Made by a program: the position numbers and the translations under genes
Shown here: positions 46,775 to 56,158 of the stretch, piece after piece
Layout of the letters: each line of letters opens with the position of its first letter
How positions within the stretch are numbered: position 1 is the stretch's first letter
Assembly: GCA_937927945.1 (NCBI GenBank)
Contig: CALEYW010000062.1
Location: forward strand, 1 to 64,000
Reading direction: 5' to 3'
DNA: 64,000 nt
From: an uncultured candidate division WPS-2 bacterium
GTDB taxonomy: Bacteria; Vulcanimicrobiota; Vulcanimicrobiia; Vulcanimicrobiales; Vulcanimicrobiaceae
Notes under the pieces: model-generated
Told to the model about the DNA's origin: nothing
The model's input: only the letters and a program-made list of their open reading frames with translations
The model's database searches: none

Positions 46775-48007
46775 GTGAAAATCGTACTTGCGTATAGCGG
46801 CGGACTCGATACCTCGGTACTGCTGAAGCAGTTCATCGACGCCGGGCATCAGGTCGTCGCCATGACGCTGAACCTCGGCGAATCCGACATGGTCGCCGGG
46901 GAGGGTTCGCAGGATGCGCTCGAAGCGGTTCGGCCGAAGGCGTTGAAGCTCGGGGCGCTCGACGCGGTGCTGATCGATGCGCGGGAGCGTTTCATCAGCG
47001 ACTACGCGTTCAAAGCGCTCGCGGCGAACGCGCTCTATCAAGGCGTCTATCCGCTGAGCGCGGCGCTGTCGCGGCCGCTGATCGCCGATCTGCTGGTGGA
47101 GACCGCGCTCGAGCACGGCGCCGATGCGGTCGCGCATGGCTGCACGGGCAAGGGCAACGACCAGGTGCGGATCGAGGTCGGCGTGCGCGCGAAGGCGCCG
47201 CACCTCAAGACGCTCGCGCCGCTGCGCGACAACCCGCTCTCGCGTCCCGACGCGATCGCCTACGCGCAAGCGCACGGCGTGCCGATCTCGCACACCGCCG
47301 CGAAACCGTACTCCGTCGACGCCAACCTGTGGGGCCGTTCGATCGAAGCCGGCGTGCTCGAGAACCCCTGGAACGCGCCGCCCGAAGACGCCTACGCCTG
47401 GTCGGTCGCGCCCGAGAACGCGCCCGCGAACGGCGACGAGATCGTCATCGCGTTTCGCCACGGCGTCCCGTCGATCGCGGGGAAGACCGGCGCCGAGATG
47501 GTCTTCGAACTGAACAAGGTGGCCGGCAAGAACGGCGTCGGCCGGATCGACATGATCGAGGACCGGGTCGTCGGCTTGAAGTCGCGCGAAGTCTACGAAT
47601 GCCCGGGCAGCGTCACGCTGATCGAGGCGCACAGGGCGCTCGAGCGGCTCACCCTCACCCGCGACGAGCTCCGCCTCAAGGCCTCGCTCGACCAGAAGTA
47701 CGCGGAGCTCATCTACGACGCGCTCTGGTCGGCGCCGCTGCGCGACGCGCTCGACGCGTTCAACGCGAAGATCGCCGAGCGGCTCACCGGCGAAGTGCGG
47801 GTCAAGCTCGTGCGCGGCCGCGCCGTTGTGACGGGCTCGCGCTCGCCGTTCGCGCTCTACGACGAGTCGCTCGCGACCTACGGCGCGGGCGACACCTTCC
47901 GGCACGACGCGGCCGGCGGGTTCATCCAGATCTGGGGCCTCCCGGTCGCCGCCGGCGCTGCGAAAGCGGCCCAGGCCGCCGAGCGCGCCACGCCGCAACT
48001 CGCGTGA
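46775..48007 (+). CDS. argG: Argininosuccinate synthase
   Basis: The enzyme joins citrulline and aspartate using ATP. The N-terminal pyrophosphatase motif KIVLAYSGGLDTS is present, then AHGCTGKGNDQVR and the citrulline/aspartate-binding LTGEVRVKL-type end. GTG 46775 (410 aa) has GGAGAA ten nt ahead and starts at the family N-terminus; GTG 46757 is an upstream alternative that overlaps argR. A leader/terminator follows. Confidence 0.96.
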   Translation: MKIVLAYSGGLDTSVLLKQFIDAGHQVVAMTLNLGESDMVAGEGSQDALEAVRPKALKLGALDAVLIDARERFISDYAFKALAANALYQGVYPLSAALSRPLIADLLVETALEHGADAVAHGCTGKGNDQVRIEVGVRAKAPHLKTLAPLRDNPLSRPDAIAYAQAHGVPISHTAAKPYSVDANLWGRSIEAGVLENPWNAPPEDAYAWSVAPENAPANGDEIVIAFRHGVPSIAGKTGAEMVFELNKVAGKNGVGRIDMIEDRVVGLKSREVYECPGSVTLIEAHRALERLTLTRDELRLKASLDQKYAELIYDALWSAPLRDALDAFNAKIAERLTGEVRVKLVRGRAVVTGSRSPFALYDESLATYGAGDTFRHDAAGGFIQIWGLPVAAGAAKAAQAAERATPQLA

Positions 48008-48051
48008 AGCGCTTGACGGGACCGGCCCAAAAGCGGTATGTCTGTCTTCTC

Positions 48052-48126
48052 GTGAGCATCAGCCTTCGCCGACCGCCGACCAGAACGCCCGTACGATTCG
48101 TACCGGGTCGCGTCGCCGTGCGGTAG
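48052..48126 (+). CDS. Possible arginine leader peptide
   Basis: A 24-codon frame (GTG 48052) has six Arg codons (6, 7, 11, 15, 20, 24), three of them CGA or AGA, which this GC-rich genome seldom uses. It ends 25 nt before a strong terminator and precedes GNAT-argH-argC-argJ-argD. It may be a leader that couples arginyl-tRNA supply to read-through. Against this, alternative frames in this genome are often Arg-rich, and no ribosome site is clear. Confidence 0.4.
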   Translation: MSISLRRPPTRTPVRFVPGRVAVR

Positions 48127-48151
48127 ACGAGACCAGGAATGAAATCGACGG

Positions 48152-48180
48152 GCGCGCCGGACACGGCGCGCTTTTTCTTT
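48152..48180 (+). terminator. Intrinsic terminator between argG and the GNAT-argHCJD genes
   Basis: A perfect eight-bp stem (48152-48159 with 48164-48171), a four-base loop and TTTTTCTTT. It can end the argF-argR-argG transcript or serve as the terminator half of an attenuator. Confidence 0.9.
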
Positions 48181-48195
48181 GTCCGAGACGGAGCG

Positions 48196-48651
48196 ATGAA
48201 ACAGATACGACGGGCCCAAGCCAGTGACGTCCACGACCTCGCGCAGTTGCGCGCAGACAGCCTTGCAGAACAGGGCTATGTCGCGCCGGGGCAGCGCGCG
48301 GCGTTCGCGCGCGAAGCAGAGGCCGATCTTGCCCGCTCCTTCGAGCGCGGCCGGATCGTCGCGTGGCTGTTGTGCGACGGGGCCGCCGCGGTCGGTTCGG
48401 CGTGCGCGATCTATTTCGAACGGCTCCCGTTTCCGGGCGGCTCGCTCCACGCGGAACTCTCCGGCGTGTACGTCGCGCCCGCGTATCGCCGGCTCGGCTA
48501 CGCTTCGCAGCTCGTCGCGGCGGTCGTCGGCGACGTGCGTGTCTCGCCGGCTCGCAAGACCTTCCTGCGCCCGGCTCCCGGCGCGCGGGCGCTGTATACA
48601 CGCCTCGGCTTTGTCGACGACGAGACCGGCGTCATGCAGTTGGGCGCATGA
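48196..48651 (+). CDS. GNAT acetyltransferase, candidate N-acetylglutamate synthase
   Basis: ATG 48196, with GGAG about three bases ahead, gives 151 residues. MKQIRRAQASDVHDL and LSGVYVAPAYRRLGYASQLVAAVVG are the GNAT core (acetyl-CoA loop Arg-Arg-Leu-Gly-Tyr). It overlaps argH by four bases (ATGA) within the arginine cluster, the position where an acetylglutamate synthase or its replacement is often found, so it may supply the first acetyl group. As argJ is present too, it would be the priming enzyme. The substrate is inferred from context only. Confidence 0.8.
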   Translation: MKQIRRAQASDVHDLAQLRADSLAEQGYVAPGQRAAFAREAEADLARSFERGRIVAWLLCDGAAAVGSACAIYFERLPFPGGSLHAELSGVYVAPAYRRLGYASQLVAAVVGDVRVSPARKTFLRPAPGARALYTRLGFVDDETGVMQLGA

Positions 48652-50060
48652 GCGAGCGGACGACGGAAGCGCACGCGCTGCAGTGGGGCGGACGCTTCGC
48701 CTCGGAGCCCGACCGCGCGCTGCTCGCATTCGGATCGTCGCTCGCCGACGATCTCGCGATCGCTCGCTGGGACGTGCGCTGTTCGCTCGGCCACGTCGCG
48801 GCGCTGGCCGGCGGCGGGATCCTCAGTGACGGCGACGCGCGCGCGTTGCGGGCGACGCTCGACGCCGTCGCAAGCGAGATCGATGACGGATCGTTCGCCG
48901 CGTGGGCGACGACCCGCGACTTCGAAGACGTACACGGCGCGATCGACGCGCGCGTCCGTGAGCTGGCCGGAACGGCCGGTGAACGCCTGCACGCCGGGCG
49001 CAGCCGCAACGACCAAGTCGCGACGACCCTGCTGCTGTACGCGCGCGACACGGCCGCGACCGGCGCGCGCGTGTGTCTCGACATCGCGGCGCTCTGCGAC
49101 GACCGCGCCACGGAAACGCTCGAACACCGCACGCTGATCGCCGCGACGACGCACTGGCAGCCGGCCCAGCCGATTCTCCTGGCGCTCTGGATCGACGCCG
49201 TCGCGCAAGGCTTCGTCCGTGCGGCGGAACGGTTCGCGCGCGTCGCGGACGATGCCGCACGCTTCTGCCCACTCGGCAGTGCCGCGCTGGCCGGCTCGTC
49301 GCTCCCGCTCGACCGCGACGCCGCCGCCCGCGCGCTCGGGTTCACCGAGCCGTCGCGCAATGCGCTCGACTCCGTCGGCGATCGCGACGTCGTCCTCGAC
49401 CTGCTCCACGCCGCGATGCGCGCCGTCGTGACGGCGTCGCGCGCGAGCGAGGAGCTGGTGATCTGGGCGACGCCGGCGTTCGCGACGATTCGGCTCGACG
49501 ACGCCGCCTCGACCGGCTCGAGCTTGATGCCGCAGAAGCGCAACCCCGATCCGTTCGAGCTGGTGCGCGGTCACGGTGCTCGCGCGATCGGCGCGTACAC
49601 CGCGGCGGTCGCGTCGACGAACGGGATGGCGCTCTCGTACCATCGCGATCTGCAGGAGACGAAGTCGCTCGTCCTCACCGGGACGTCAAGCGCGCTCGCC
49701 ACGCTCGACGCCTTCCGCCGCGCATTCGCGCACGTCCACTTCCAGCACGACGCGCCGACTGCACGGGCCGGCGCGGGCTACACGGTCGCGACCGATCTCG
49801 CCGACGCGGTGATCCTTGCCGGCGCGACGGCGCGCGAAGCGCATCGCGCGGTCGGCGAACGCGTGCTGCTCGCCGAAGCTGAGGGCCGCCCGCTCGACCG
49901 CAGCGACGCGGCGGCGCTCGGCATCCCGCACGCGCCGACCGACTCGCTCGGCTCGGTCCTTGGGAAGAGGACCGCCGGGTCGACCCATCCCGATGCGGTC
50001 GCCGCGTCGATCGCCGCAACGCGCGCAGCCGTCGCCAGGTTGTCGGAGTCGCTGTCGTGA
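48648..50060 (+). CDS. argH: Argininosuccinate lyase
   Basis: ATG 48648 gives 470 residues. HAGRSRNDQVATT, the family signature GSSLMPQKRNPDPFE (catalytic Ser loop) and THWQPAQP are present. It splits argininosuccinate into arginine and fumarate. It starts within the stop of the GNAT gene (ATGA) and its own stop overlaps argC (GTGA), so the four downstream arginine genes are translationally linked. Confidence 0.96.
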   Translation: MSERTTEAHALQWGGRFASEPDRALLAFGSSLADDLAIARWDVRCSLGHVAALAGGGILSDGDARALRATLDAVASEIDDGSFAAWATTRDFEDVHGAIDARVRELAGTAGERLHAGRSRNDQVATTLLLYARDTAATGARVCLDIAALCDDRATETLEHRTLIAATTHWQPAQPILLALWIDAVAQGFVRAAERFARVADDAARFCPLGSAALAGSSLPLDRDAAARALGFTEPSRNALDSVGDRDVVLDLLHAAMRAVVTASRASEELVIWATPAFATIRLDDAASTGSSLMPQKRNPDPFELVRGHGARAIGAYTAAVASTNGMALSYHRDLQETKSLVLTGTSSALATLDAFRRAFAHVHFQHDAPTARAGAGYTVATDLADAVILAGATAREAHRAVGERVLLAEAEGRPLDRSDAAALGIPHAPTDSLGSVLGKRTAGSTHPDAVAASIAATRAAVARLSESLS

Positions 50061-51037
50061 TCACCGCCCACGTCCTCGGCGCCAGCGGGTACGCCGCCGC
50101 CGAACTCATCCGCCTGATCGATCGTCATACCTCCGTCGCACTCGGCGCGCTCGAAAGCCGTTCGAGCGCGGGGAAGGCCGTCGGCGACGTCTTTCCGTGG
50201 CTGCCGCACCTCCATCTCGCCTTCGACGAGACCGGAGCGACGCTGGCTCGCGTCCGGCCCGACGACATCGTCTTCATCGCGGGCGGGCGGGAGCTCGCGC
50301 GCGAGCAAGCCGCCGCGTTTCTCGAACGCGGCGCGCGCGTCATCGATCTCTCCGACGCGTTCCGGCTCGAGGAGCATGCCGGCGAGGCAGTGTTCGGTTT
50401 TCCCGAGCGGTATCGCGACCAGATCGCCGGCGCGCGGCTGATCGCGAACCCGGGCTGCTACGTCACCGCCTCGCTGCTCGCGCTCGTTCCGCTCGGCCCG
50501 ATCGCCGAGCGGATCGCCTCGGTCGTGATCGATGCGAAGAGCGGGATCACCGGCGCTGGCCGCTCGCCGAACGTCGGTTCGCTCTTCGCGGAAGTCGACG
50601 GCGACGTGCGCGCGTACGGCCTGACCGGGCACCGTCACGCGCCCGAGATCGTGCAGGAAGCACGCGCCGCGGGAATCGATGCCCCGATCGTTTTCTCGCC
50701 GCACGTCGTCCCGCTCAAGCGCGGGCTCCTCGCCGACGTCTACCTGATTCCGCGCGCGCCGATCGCGCGCGAGGAGGTCGTCGCGTTGTACGAACGGTTC
50801 TACGCCGCGAGCCCGTTCATCACCGTCTTCCGCGACGTGCGCGCGCCGCATCTTCCCGCGCTCGAAGGGACGAACGACGCGCACCTCGCGGTCGCCGAGC
50901 GCGAGGGGATCGTCCAGATCCTCGCGGCGCTGGACAACCTCGGCAAAGGTGCCGCCGGTCAGGCGGTCCAGAACATGAACATCATGCTCGGTCTTCCGGA
51001 GGAACAGGGGTTTCATGCTCGCTCCCACGCACGCTGA
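50057..51037 (+). CDS. argC: N-acetyl-gamma-glutamyl-phosphate reductase
   Basis: The 326-residue enzyme begins VLGASGYAAAELIRLI (NADP-binding) and has the catalytic Cys in ANPGCYVTA and SGITGAGR. It reduces acetylglutamyl-phosphate to the semialdehyde. GTG 50057 overlaps the argH stop (GTGA). Its last bases overlap the argJ start. Confidence 0.95.
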   Translation: MITAHVLGASGYAAAELIRLIDRHTSVALGALESRSSAGKAVGDVFPWLPHLHLAFDETGATLARVRPDDIVFIAGGRELAREQAAAFLERGARVIDLSDAFRLEEHAGEAVFGFPERYRDQIAGARLIANPGCYVTASLLALVPLGPIAERIASVVIDAKSGITGAGRSPNVGSLFAEVDGDVRAYGLTGHRHAPEIVQEARAAGIDAPIVFSPHVVPLKRGLLADVYLIPRAPIAREEVVALYERFYAASPFITVFRDVRAPHLPALEGTNDAHLAVAEREGIVQILAALDNLGKGAAGQAVQNMNIMLGLPEEQGFHARSHAR

Positions 51038-52259
51038 CGCCACGAACGGCAGCACAGCCGACGCGGTTCGGCTGATCCAAGTCCGCGGTGGCCTCGGCGC
51101 GGTGCCGGGCCTGCGCATGGCCGGCGTCCACGCCGGAATCAAGAAGCGGAAGACCGACTTGGCAATGATCGTGCTGCCGGGACCGCACGTCTGCGCGCAG
51201 GTGATCACCACCAACGAGATCAAAGCGGCGCCGCTGCTCGCGACGAGCGCGCACCTCGAGGCCGACGGCGACGCGATCGCGGCGATCGTCTGCAATTCCG
51301 GCTGCGCCAACGCCTGCACGGGCGAGCGCGGGCTGCGCGACGCGCAGAACACCGCTCGCCACACGGCGACCGTCCTTGGCCTGCGCGCGACGCAAGTCGT
51401 CGTGGCCTCGACCGGCGTCATCGGCGTGACGCTGCCCATGGACCGCGTCTCGAAGGGTCTCGACCGCGCCGCGAAAGCGCTCGCCGAAGGCAACGAGGCC
51501 GCCTACGATGCGGCCGAGGCGATCATGACGACCGATCACGTGCCGAAGCTGGCGGCGTACGCATGGACGGAGGACGGCAAGCGCCACGTGATCGGCGGGA
51601 TCGCCAAAGGCTCCGGGATGATCGCTCCCAACATGGCGACGATGCTCGCGTTTTTGGTCACCGACGCCGCCGTCTCGCGCGCGTCGCTGACCGAGGCGTT
51701 GCGTGAAGCCGCCGACGGAACGTTCAACATGATCTCGGTCGACGGCGACATGTCGACCAATGACGCGGTGTACGCGTGCGCGAAGCCGGGCAAGGGCGAA
51801 GCGACGCCGGGCCTGCGCGCGGCGCTCGCCGCGGTCTGTCACGATCTCGCGGTCGGGATGGTCAAGGACGGCGAGGGTGCGACCAAGACCTTCACCTTCC
51901 AGGTCAGCGGCGCGCGCAACACGCAGCAGGCGCGCACGATCGCACGGGCGGTCATCAACTCGAGCCTGGTCAAGACCGCATTGTACGGTGAGGATCCGAA
52001 CTGGGGCCGCATCGTCGCCGCCGCCGGATCGGTCGGCGCCGGGATGGACCCGGAGACGTGGTCGCTGTATCTGGGCGGCCACACCTGGGTGGAACGCGGC
52101 GCGATCGAGGCGATGAGCGAAGCCGAAGCGCACCACGTCCTCGAAGAACAGGTCGTCGAAGCCCGTCTCGACCTCGGCCAGGGCGACGCGACCGCAACCG
52201 CATGGGGCTGCGACCTTACCGGCGACTACGTGCGCATCAACGCGCACTACCGGACGTGA
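51015..52259 (+). CDS. argJ: Bifunctional ornithine acetyltransferase/N-acetylglutamate synthase
   Basis: The 414-residue protein shows GCANACTG, then the autocleavage site KGSGMIAPNMATMLAF (Thr nucleophile after Ala), and ends with DLTGDYVRINAHYRT. It transfers the acetyl group from acetylornithine to glutamate, making the cyclic pathway. GGAGG lies about 12 nt before ATG 51015. It overlaps argC by 23 bases. The last bases of its stop overlap the GTG of argD. Confidence 0.96.
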   Translation: MLAPTHADATNGSTADAVRLIQVRGGLGAVPGLRMAGVHAGIKKRKTDLAMIVLPGPHVCAQVITTNEIKAAPLLATSAHLEADGDAIAAIVCNSGCANACTGERGLRDAQNTARHTATVLGLRATQVVVASTGVIGVTLPMDRVSKGLDRAAKALAEGNEAAYDAAEAIMTTDHVPKLAAYAWTEDGKRHVIGGIAKGSGMIAPNMATMLAFLVTDAAVSRASLTEALREAADGTFNMISVDGDMSTNDAVYACAKPGKGEATPGLRAALAAVCHDLAVGMVKDGEGATKTFTFQVSGARNTQQARTIARAVINSSLVKTALYGEDPNWGRIVAAAGSVGAGMDPETWSLYLGGHTWVERGAIEAMSEAEAHHVLEEQVVEARLDLGQGDATATAWGCDLTGDYVRINAHYRT

Positions 52260-53482
52260 GCGACATGCTGCAGGTCTCGCGCGGAGCGCGTTTGGTGACG
52301 CAGCATCCGCACGTCATGAAGAACTACGGCCGGCTCGAGATCAACATCGTGCGCGGCGAAGGGTGCTGGCTGTACGACGAGTCCGGGAACGCCTACCTCG
52401 ATCTGGTGGCGGGGATTGCGGTGTGCGCGCTCGGCCACGCGCATCCGCGCATCGCGCGGGCCGTCGCCGAACAGGCCGCGACGCTCGTACACGTGTCGAA
52501 CCTCGTGCACTACGAGCCGACCGGCACGCTCGCCGACAAGTTGGCCGAAGTCTCCGGCTTCGACTCGGTCTTCTTCTGCAACAGCGGCGCCGAGGCGAAC
52601 GAAGCAGCGATCAAGCTGGCCCGCAAGCACGCCTGGCGCAACGGCGAGCCGAACCGCAACGTGATCCTCTCGGCGAAGGGTTCGTTCCACGGGCGCACGA
52701 TGGGCGCGCTCGCCGCGACCGACAACCCCGCGTACCATGAAGGGTTCGAGCCGCTCCCGCGCGGCTTCCGCCACGTGGCGTTCAACGACGTCGCCGCACT
52801 CGACGCGGCGATCGGCGAGCACACCGCGTGCTTCCTGGTCGAGCCCGTGCAGGGCGAGAGCGGCGTCATTCCGGCGACCAAGGAATATCTCGACGCCGCG
52901 CGCCGCTTGTGTACCGAACGCGGCGCGCTCTTGATCTTCGACGAGATCCAATGCGGGATGGGCCGCCTCGGCCGCATCTTCGCGCACCAGTACTATGGGG
53001 TGACGCCGGATGCGTTCACCTTGGCGAAGTCGCTGGCCAACGGGCTGCCGATCGGCGCGCTGCTGGTCCGCGGCGAAGCCGCCGCCGCGCTGCGTCCCGG
53101 CGATCACGGCACGACGTTCGGCGGATCGCCGGTGCCGGCCGCGGCCGCGCTCGAACATCTCAAGATTCGCGACGTCGTCGACCTCGACGAACACGTCGCG
53201 ACGGTGAGCACCCTTCTTCGTGCGGAACTGACCGCCATCGCGGGCGAACTCCCCGAGGTGTTCGAAGTGCCGCGCGGGATAGGCCTCATGCTCGGCTTGC
53301 CGGTGCGTCCGCCGTACAAGGCCAGCGATTTCGTCCCGCACGGACTCGATCACGGACTGATGATCAACGTTGCCGGACGCAACACGTTGCGTTTCGTTCC
53401 GCCGCTCATCATCACCGCCGACGAGATCCGCGACGCCGCACAGCGGCTGCGCGCGACGATCGCGGCAGCGCTGCGCGGCTGA
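52256..53482 (+). CDS. argD: Acetylornithine aminotransferase
   Basis: GTG 52256, overlapping the argJ stop (GTGA), gives 408 residues; ATG 52265 is an alternative. FFCNSGAEANEAAIKLARK, DEIQCGMGRLG and the PLP-binding Lys in TLAKSLANGLPIGA mark the class III aminotransferase. It makes acetylornithine from the semialdehyde. Its last 45 bases are repeated near 57.03 kb. Confidence 0.95.
   Translation: MSDMLQVSRGARLVTQHPHVMKNYGRLEINIVRGEGCWLYDESGNAYLDLVAGIAVCALGHAHPRIARAVAEQAATLVHVSNLVHYEPTGTLADKLAEVSGFDSVFFCNSGAEANEAAIKLARKHAWRNGEPNRNVILSAKGSFHGRTMGALAATDNPAYHEGFEPLPRGFRHVAFNDVAALDAAIGEHTACFLVEPVQGESGVIPATKEYLDAARRLCTERGALLIFDEIQCGMGRLGRIFAHQYYGVTPDAFTLAKSLANGLPIGALLVRGEAAAALRPGDHGTTFGGSPVPAAAALEHLKIRDVVDLDEHVATVSTLLRAELTAIAGELPEVFEVPRGIGLMLGLPVRPPYKASDFVPHGLDHGLMINVAGRNTLRFVPPLIITADEIRDAAQRLRATIAAALRG
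53440..53463 (+). repeat. 24-bp direct repeat, left copy (in argD 3' end)
   Basis: An exact 24-base match with 57030-57053, inside a longer imperfect similarity of about 45 bp that includes the argD stop codon. The two copies flank the lower-GC block of aquaporin-like channel, fumC and haloperoxidase-like gene. Confidence 0.9.
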
Positions 53483-53494
53483 GGGCGCAAGCGG

Positions 53495-54298
53495 TTACGC
53501 TTTGATCGCTCCTTCCGGTTCGAGAGGGGTGCCCATCGCCGCTTGGGCTTCCTGAGCTGTCGCTGCGCCGCGGAAGATAGCCGCGACGAGAACGGCCCCG
53601 ATGGACCCTACGAGCGAACCCAACGGGTACACCCAGTACGTCGAAAGATCGCGAAGCGCGACATCCGGACCAAACGCGCGAGCTGGGTTGAACGCCGCTC
53701 CGTCGTACGGCCCACCCATCGTTCCCAGCGCCATGACATATGCGCCGACGGCCAGCGGGATGTAGGCGCCGTCGAGCTTCGGTCCGTTCGCCATGCCGAG
53801 AATGAGCAACACCATGCCGAAGGTAAGGATCGCTTCGAATCCGACGGCGCCCAGTTCGTGCCCGGGCGCCGGGATCGTCGCCGCAAGATTGCCTCCCGTG
53901 CCGAAAAACGCGCGGGCAATCAACGATCCGACGGCGGCTGCGACGAGTTGAACGACGACGTACACGCAGGCCATGTACCAATGCATGTCTTTCCGCAGAG
54001 CGAACGCTAACGTCGTCGCCGGATTGAAGTGCGCCGAGATGTCTCCGAGGAAGTACACGGCCGCGGTGAGCCAGAGCGCGGAGACGGTGGACAGGATGAA
54101 CGCGTACTGGTACTTGGCCAGATCGGCGCCGCCATAGCTCGCGAGGATCGCGGCGCCCCCCGAGAGGACGAACGTCAAACCGGCGGTCCCGATGAACTCA
54201 GCGAGGAGGCGACGCAAACGGTGTTGTGGGCTCTTCCAGTCGGCGGTAAAACGCGGACCGATCGCGGCGTGAAGAGCAGCTTGGCCGACGGCGTTCAT
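53495..54298 (-). CDS. Aquaporin/MIP family channel
   Basis: ATG 54298 gives 267 residues with six membrane segments and the two NPA boxes (HFNPATTLAFAL and AAFNPARAFGP). It forms a water or small-solute pore. The overlap with fumC (ATGA) couples it to that gene. It is in a region visibly less GC-rich than the flanks. Whether it passes glycerol or only water cannot be told from the motifs I can see. Confidence 0.88.
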   Translation of the reverse strand: MNAVGQAALHAAIGPRFTADWKSPQHRLRRLLAEFIGTAGLTFVLSGGAAILASYGGADLAKYQYAFILSTVSALWLTAAVYFLGDISAHFNPATTLAFALRKDMHWYMACVYVVVQLVAAAVGSLIARAFFGTGGNLAATIPAPGHELGAVGFEAILTFGMVLLILGMANGPKLDGAYIPLAVGAYVMALGTMGGPYDGAAFNPARAFGPDVALRDLSTYWVYPLGSLVGSIGAVLVAAIFRGAATAQEAQAAMGTPLEPEGAIKA

Positions 54299-55764
54299 TT
54301 CTTTGCCGGGACGTCCGCCGATCCCGGATGCGTCAAGTTGATCGGAACGACTACACGATCGTAGAGCGCTTCGTCGACGCCGTTTGCCAGTGCCGCCTGC
54401 TTGAGTGTCTCGTTGTGGTCGATCGCGTAGTGCGAGATCTTTGCTGCGTCGTCGTACCCGATGACCGGCGAGAGCGCGGTGACCATCATGACGGACCGAT
54501 CGACGTTCGCTTTGAGCTGCGGCTCGTTGAGCTCGGCTCCTTCGATCATGAACTCCCTGAAGTGATCGGACATGTCGGCCATGATCAACGCCGAGTGAAG
54601 GTAGTTGTCGATGATGATCGGGCGGAACGCGTTGAGCTCGAAATTCCCTTCGGAACCGCCCATCTGGACCGCGACGTCGGATCCCATGATCTGAATGCAC
54701 ACCATGAGCATCGCCTCGGCTTGGGTCGGGTTGACCTTCCCGGGCATGATCGATGAGCCGGGTTCGTTCGCCGGAAGGATCAGCTCCATCAGCCCGGTGC
54801 GAGGGCCCGAACCGAGCCAGCGCATGTCGTTGGCGATTTTGAATAGCGTGACCGCGGTCGTTTTGAGCGCAGCATGCGCGCGCACCATTCGGTCAAGGGT
54901 GCCTTGCGCCGTGAACTTGTTGTCGGCCGTTTTGATCTGGTAGCCGGTCAGCTCCGAAAGCGACTGCGCGACGCCGTCACCAAAGCCGGCGGGCGCGTTG
55001 AGGCCCGTCCCTACGGCCGTCCCTCCCATCGCCACTTGCAGCAGACCTTCGGTGACGCGTTCGAGCTCCGCAATACTGTCGTCGAGCGCACCGACATATC
55101 CCGACCACTCCTGACCGACGGTCAGCGGCGTGGCGTCTTCGAGATGCGTGCGGCCGATCTTGACGACTTGGTTCCACGGCTGCGCTTTCTTCGCGATCGC
55201 ATCGCGCAGCCTGCGCAGCGCCGGCAGCGTCCTCTCCGTCGTCATCTTGTACGCGGCGATGTGCATCGCGGTCGGGAACGTGTCGTTGCTCGATTGACCC
55301 ATGTTCACATGGTCGTTCGGATGGATCGGCTCCTGCGAGCCGAGCGTTCCTCCAACCAGCTGGATGCAGCGATTCGAGATCACCTCGTTCACGTTCATGT
55401 TCGACTGCGTACCGGATCCCGTTTGGTACACGTAGAGAGGAAAATCGCTGTCGAGAGCGCCGCTGATCACCTCGTCGGCGACCTTTTCGATCAGCTTCCC
55501 CTTCCATTCGGGTAATCGTCCGGCCGCGGTGTTCACGATCGCGGCGGCCTTTTTCACGTACCCATACGCGTGATACACCTCTTTTGGCATGCGATCGTGC
55601 CCGATGTTGAAATGCTCGAGGCTGCGCTGCGTTTGCGCGCCCCAGTAGTGATCCGCCGGCACCTCCACGGTGCCGAGACTGTCGAATTCCTGACGCTTCC
55701 CCGTCGCGCGCAGTCCAATCGGAACCTCCAGAATCTTCGGTGCAGTTTCGTGAGTCATTGCCAT
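54295..55764 (-). CDS. fumC: Fumarate hydratase, class II
   Basis: ATG 55764 with GGGAGA seven nt ahead gives 489 residues. TGSGTQSNMNVNEV, GRTHLEDATPLTVGQE and the signature GSSIMPGKVNP are intact. It interconverts fumarate and malate in the citric acid cycle. Argininosuccinate lyase upstream also makes fumarate, but the two genes are on opposite strands and their link is not shown. The N-terminus of about 20 residues is longer than in E. coli FumC. Confidence 0.95.
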   Translation of the reverse strand: MAMTHETAPKILEVPIGLRATGKRQEFDSLGTVEVPADHYWGAQTQRSLEHFNIGHDRMPKEVYHAYGYVKKAAAIVNTAAGRLPEWKGKLIEKVADEVISGALDSDFPLYVYQTGSGTQSNMNVNEVISNRCIQLVGGTLGSQEPIHPNDHVNMGQSSNDTFPTAMHIAAYKMTTERTLPALRRLRDAIAKKAQPWNQVVKIGRTHLEDATPLTVGQEWSGYVGALDDSIAELERVTEGLLQVAMGGTAVGTGLNAPAGFGDGVAQSLSELTGYQIKTADNKFTAQGTLDRMVRAHAALKTTAVTLFKIANDMRWLGSGPRTGLMELILPANEPGSSIMPGKVNPTQAEAMLMVCIQIMGSDVAVQMGGSEGNFELNAFRPIIIDNYLHSALIMADMSDHFREFMIEGAELNEPQLKANVDRSVMMVTALSPVIGYDDAAKISHYAIDHNETLKQAALANGVDEALYDRVVVPINLTHPGSADVPAKK

Positions 55765-56158
55765 GACGTTTCTCCCTGATCGAACACGAGAGCAGACAGA
55801 CATCTCCGAATGCGTCGCCGGATTCGTGGTGCTCGACGACGGGGGCTCTACCCACGATGGGGAGCGGAGTCTTTGGTCGCATTCGCGCTTACCGTCACTC
55901 TTCGCCAACGCAATTATTCACCGTCCGCCTGCGGTTTCTTGCTAGCGCTCGTCCTGGAAAACTTCCTCGAGCACGCGACGAACGGATCGCTAGACGCAAA
56001 GCGCTCGGTGTGCGGTCGTTCGAGTCAGCTCACCGCGACGAAAGAATCCCGCGCAAGCTTTGCGTTTGCGTGTTAGCATAGCGTTCTCAAGATACCGACC
56101 CTCGCGCGCACGCCTACTCAATGCCCATGCGTGCGCACGCTGGGGGGAGATTTTGGAA
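55765..56158. other. 394-bp divergent spacer in the lower-GC block
   Basis: No supported gene: three short frames (about 60-89 codons) overlap one another here and none has a plausible start site or recognisable sequence. The spacer lies between the starts of fumC and the haloperoxidase-like gene and must hold both promoters, but I can mark neither with confidence. Confidence 0.6.

Noticed and set aside
47329..48051. Long Arg-rich frame overlapping argG
   Set aside because: It is the plus-two shadow of argG; only its short tail after the argG stop is considered as a leader.
55763..56081. Three overlapping small frames in the fumC-haloperoxidase spacer
   Set aside because: No ribosome sites, no recognisable sequence and mutual overlap; treated as non-coding.
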